Shown in pieces: positions 5,649 to 6,825 of a DNA stretch of 6,825 nt. The notes under the pieces were generated by a model. That model did not search any database, had not been told where the DNA came from, and saw nothing but the letters and a program-made list of their open reading frames with translations. Position numbers and translations under genes: made by a program. This DNA is from Pseudorhodobacter sp. (GTDB lineage Bacteria; Pseudomonadota; Alphaproteobacteria; Rhodobacterales; Rhodobacteraceae), in the NCBI GenBank assembly GCA_014378345.1, contig JACMNW010000311.1, positions 1 through 6,825 of the forward strand, given 5' to 3'. Within the stretch, counting starts at the first letter, position 1; the number at the start of each line of letters is the position of its first letter.

Positions 5649-6825
5649 TCACATGCGCACCCGTTCAGATTTTTGATCATACATCGCCACCAGCGACGCC
5701 ACAGCCGCATGCCGCCGCCCCGCTATTTCAATCTCATAGGTTGAAGCCAGCACATCTGCCTCACTCTCGCCCCGGCACGGCACATAGCCAAGCCCGATGG
5801 ATGCCCCAAGGAAATGGCCGTAGTTGCCCGAGGTAACAGGCCCCACGATTTTGCCATCCCGCACGATCGCCTCATTGTGATACATCATTGGCATGGGGTC
5901 TTTCAGCGCAAACTGCACCAAGCGCCGATCCAACCCCGCCTCCTCTTTGCGAAGCACGGCATCGCGGCCAATGAAATCTGGCTTTTTGCGCGATACAGCA
6001 AAGCCAAGCCCCGCTTCCAGCACATGATCCTCATCCGTGATGTCATGGCCAAAATGGCGATAGCCTTTTTCAATCCGGCACGAATCCAGCGTGTGCAGCC
6101 CGCACAGTTTCAAACCCATACCGGCCGCTTCCAGCGCCTCAAACACATGGGCGGTCTGATCGGCGCTGACATACAGCTCCCATCCCAATTCGCCCACATA
6201 GGTCACCCGGTGCGCCCGCGCTATCCCCATGCCGATTTCGATTTCCCGCATGGTGCCAAAGGGATGGGCCACATTGCTAAAGTCATTGGGGGACACCGCC
6301 GACAAAAGATCCCGCGATTTTGGCCCCATCACGCACAGGACGGATTCCGCCGCCGTCATATCGGTGATCACGGCAAACGCAGCGCCCAGATGTTTGCGCA
6401 TCCATGCAAGGTCACGTTGCAAGGTAACCCCCGGCACCACGGCCAGATAGGCGGTTTCCGACAGCCGCGTTACTGTAAGGTCGCTTTCTATCCCACCGTT
6501 TTTGTTAAGCATTTGGGTATAGACAACCCGGCCCACTGCCACATCCATCTGCGCGCCACACACCTTGTTCAGAAACGCGCAGGCATCACGCCCCTCAACC
6601 CGGATTTTGCCGAAACTGGTCATGTCAAACAGCCCAACGCCTGTCCGCACCGCCATGTGTTCAGCGCGTTGATTTTCAAACCAGTTCTGCCGACCCCACG
6701 AATACTGATAGTCCCGCGCCTGCCCCGGATTTGCGAACCAGTTTGCGCGCTCCCACCCCGCAGCCTCGCCAAACACCGCGCCCCGCGCTTCCAGATGCGC
6801 ATGCAAAGGCGAACGCCGCACCCCA
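5649..6825 (-). CDS. Dimethylglycine/sarcosine dehydrogenase-like flavoprotein, C-terminal aminomethyltransferase (GcvT-like) part
   Basis: About 390 residues are visible, ending in TGA at 5649-5651. The frame stays open to the window edge. The first candidate start is a GTG at 6821, but the protein there begins with RRSPLHAHLEARGAVFGEAA, the linker that joins the FAD oxidase half to the folate half in DMGDH/SarDH-type proteins. The true N-terminus is therefore almost certainly outside. The rest is a GcvT-type tetrahydrofolate-binding domain plus C-terminal barrel: NKNGGIESDLTVTRL (106-120, with the folate-site Asp114), YVGELGWELYVS (208-219), DSCRIEKGYRHFGHDI (246-261), FIGRDAV and GPVTSG. 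Family members oxidise an N-methyl group of a tertiary or secondary amine and pass the one-carbon unit to tetrahydrofolate. It is the first visible gene of the operon, upstream of the MttB-like gene. An alternative is a fused protein acting on another N-methylated amine. Domain identity is firm. Confidence 0.9.
   Translation of the reverse strand, partial: GVRRSPLHAHLEARGAVFGEAAGWERANWFANPGQARDYQYSWGRQNWFENQRAEHMAVRTGVGLFDMTSFGKIRVEGRDACAFLNKVCGAQMDVAVGRVVYTQMLNKNGGIESDLTVTRLSETAYLAVVPGVTLQRDLAWMRKHLGAAFAVITDMTAAESVLCVMGPKSRDLLSAVSPNDFSNVAHPFGTMREIEIGMGIARAHRVTYVGELGWELYVSADQTAHVFEALEAAGMGLKLCGLHTLDSCRIEKGYRHFGHDITDEDHVLEAGLGFAVSRKKPDFIGRDAVLRKEEAGLDRRLVQFALKDPMPMMYHNEAIVRDGKIVGPVTSGNYGHFLGASIGLGYVPCRGESEADVLASTYEIEIAGRRHAAVASLVAMYDQKSERVRM

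Noticed and set aside
5649..6821. The GTG at 6821 as a genuine start of a stand-alone GcvT-like protein
   Set aside because: The first residues match the interdomain linker of DMGDH/SarDH-type fusions, and the frame continues open to the window edge, so this is read as a partial gene rather than a complete short one.

Overview
The window is a gene-dense stretch of GC-rich DNA that looks alphaproteobacterial, most likely Rhodobacterales (Roseobacter/Rhodobacter-type). This rests on GC-biased codons, an MttB-family methyltransferase beside a dimethylglycine/sarcosine dehydrogenase-like flavoprotein (a pairing I associate with that order), and GC-rich intergenic palindromes of a kind I recall from those genomes. 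The assignment is by recognition, not by database search.

Layout. Five genes read leftward on the minus strand, from the right edge to about position 542. In transcription order they are: the C-terminal part of a dimethylglycine/sarcosine dehydrogenase-like protein (visible 5649-6825, its FAD half lies beyond the right edge); a non-pyrrolysine MttB-superfamily methyltransferase (4034-5587); an NAD(P)-dependent aldehyde dehydrogenase (2596-4026); a beta-hydroxyacid (3-hydroxyisobutyrate-type) dehydrogenase (1648-2547); and a cystathionine gamma-lyase/synthase-type PLP enzyme (542-1651). Gaps are 61 bp, 7 bp, 48 bp and a 4-bp ATGA overlap, as expected for one operon whose promoter lies outside the window. 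A partial short-chain dehydrogenase/reductase (1-438, plus strand) converges on this operon. The 103-bp convergent gap holds two strong inverted repeats that probably serve as terminators.

How the genes may work together. MttB-family proteins move a methyl group from a quaternary or tertiary amine to a corrinoid protein, and DMGDH/SarDH-like enzymes oxidatively remove methyl groups from tertiary or secondary amines to tetrahydrofolate. Together they suggest stepwise N-demethylation of a betaine-like compound. The aldehyde dehydrogenase, hydroxyacid dehydrogenase and PLP enzyme would then process the remaining carbon skeleton. The substrate cannot be read from the sequence, and no corrinoid protein is encoded in the window.

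The least ordinary non-coding feature is the 48-bp gap before the hydroxyacid dehydrogenase gene. It can form two mutually exclusive hairpins, one of which buries the likely ribosome binding site. I saw no tRNA, rRNA, CRISPR array, insertion sequence or phage gene. There is no gene-free stretch longer than about 105 bp.
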